DNA of 5,484 nt. Origin: an uncultured Victivallales bacterium. Its GTDB lineage: Bacteria; Verrucomicrobiota; Lentisphaeria; Oligosphaerales; JAFGRS01. Shown here piece after piece: positions 4,802 through 5,484 of the stretch; positions within the stretch are counted from its first letter, which is position 1; each line of letters starts with the position of its first letter. The notes beneath the pieces were generated by a model that saw only the letters and a program-made list of their open reading frames with translations, was not told the origin of the DNA and searched no databases. The translations under genes and the position numbers were made by a program. The stretch is taken from positions 1 through 5,484 of the forward strand of contig CAILKC010000013.1 of assembly GCA_903834675.1 (NCBI GenBank), read 5' to 3'.

Positions 4802-5484
4802 TTACGGCGGCCTTGGACACATCTTACGGCGCTAGCCTGGCGATCTCCAGGGACGGGCGTCTCGTTTATCAGGGAACCCTTCCCGGTGGCCAGCGCGAGG
4901 CGGACCGGGATCTGGTGCCATGGGTGCAGGCGGGTCTGGCGAAGGCAGAGGTCGAGCCGGGCGCGGTGCGGGGCTGGGTCGTGGGGCTTGGGCCTGGCAG
5001 TTTTTCGGGGGTCCGTACCGGCATCGCTCTGGCGCGAGGCGTGTGCGCGGTCACGGGCGCCGTTTGCCGCGGGGTTCCGTCGAGTGCGGCTCTGGCGCTG
5101 GCTCTGACCGAGCAACTGGCCGCCGACGAGAGTATCGGCGTGCTGCATGACGGGCGCTGCGGGCAGGTGATATTGAGCCGCTATCAGTGGACGGGCGGGG
5201 TCTTGCAGGCGGTCGGGGAAGCCTCGGCAGAGACCCCGGCTGACCTCGTCGGGCCAGGGTTGGTTTGCCAGCGCTATGTCACGATCCATGGCGCCATGGT
5301 GCTGCCGCTGTTGCCGGAGGCCATCCGGCTGGTGACGACCGCTGTGGCGGCGATAGAGGCGCGTTGCCTGCTGGCGGTTTGCGGGGACGAATGGCCGGTA
5401 GCTGGCGCTCTCGCGACGGCCTCCATGGAGCCCGTCTATGTGCGTCCGGCAGTGTTTGTAGCGCCCCGGCCGCCGGTGGGTCTG
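4798..5484 (+). CDS. tsaB: t6A complex scaffold protein TsaB, partial at the 3' edge
   Basis: TsaB (YeaZ) is the inactive ASKHA-fold partner of TsaD. It scaffolds the complex that puts the threonylcarbamoyl group on tRNA A37. The frame is open from ATG 4798 through the last base of the window (229 codons, no stop), close to the E. coli length of 231, so little is probably missing. Motifs: ALDTSYGASLAI (5-16), the N-terminal phosphate-1 strand; GLGPGSFSGVRTGIALARG (63-81), the TsaB hallmark GPGSFTGxRxG; and PVYVRPAVF (212-220), matching the C-terminal P-x-YLR element. The middle segment usually reading DARRGEVY is GVLHDGRCGQVIL (114-126), so it has diverged. The start overlaps the tsaE stop by 4 bases, with a Shine-Dalgarno sequence at 4784-4790. 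TsaB and TsaE are often encoded together. TsaD, TsaC and RimI are not in the window. Confidence 0.88.
   Translation, partial: MITAALDTSYGASLAISRDGRLVYQGTLPGGQREADRDLVPWVQAGLAKAEVEPGAVRGWVVGLGPGSFSGVRTGIALARGVCAVTGAVCRGVPSSAALALALTEQLAADESIGVLHDGRCGQVILSRYQWTGGVLQAVGEASAETPADLVGPGLVCQRYVTIHGAMVLPLLPEAIRLVTTAVAAIEARCLLAVCGDEWPVAGALATASMEPVYVRPAVFVAPRPPVGL

Overview
This is a GC-rich (about two thirds by eye), gene-dense stretch of what looks like a free-living proteobacterial chromosome. The base composition, the clustered GC-rich palindromes and the short ATYGRR-type hexamer run would fit a gammaproteobacterium such as a member of the Chromatiales. That placement is inference from style, not from a marker gene. 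There is no phage, transposase, CRISPR, tRNA or rRNA signal.

Layout. Positions 1-280 carry no convincing gene, only a small GC hairpin, a degenerate hexamer repeat and a G8 tract. Positions 281-1321 (minus strand) encode an M42-type metallo-aminopeptidase. A 600-base divergent intergenic region follows (1322-1921). It contains leader hairpins next to the peptidase start, a LacI-operator-like palindrome, a dense run of perfect inverted repeats (1588-1698), and a plausible sigma70 promoter (1787-1814) reading rightward.

From 1922 to the right edge there is one tightly packed plus-strand operon. It starts with a methylenetetrahydrofolate reductase whose C-terminus carries a MetV-like cysteine domain. 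Then come a ThiL-type thiamine-monophosphate kinase, the t6A ATPase TsaE, and the t6A scaffold protein TsaB, which runs off the window. The junctions are stop/start overlaps of 8, 4 and 4 bases, so all four genes are probably cotranscribed and translationally coupled.

How they fit together. TsaE and TsaB are two of the parts (with TsaC and TsaD, not in this window) that make N6-threonylcarbamoyladenosine on ANN-decoding tRNAs. ThiL makes thiamine diphosphate. The MetF-like protein feeds methyl-folate to methionine synthesis or to a C1 pathway. No direct biochemical link joins these steps, so the operon looks like a housekeeping cofactor and translation cluster. The most notable points are the MetF-MetV fusion with an unusual folate-site residue, the divergent ThiL variant coupled to tsaE, and the palindrome cluster in the divergent promoter region. 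I do not see strong evidence for a wholly new system.
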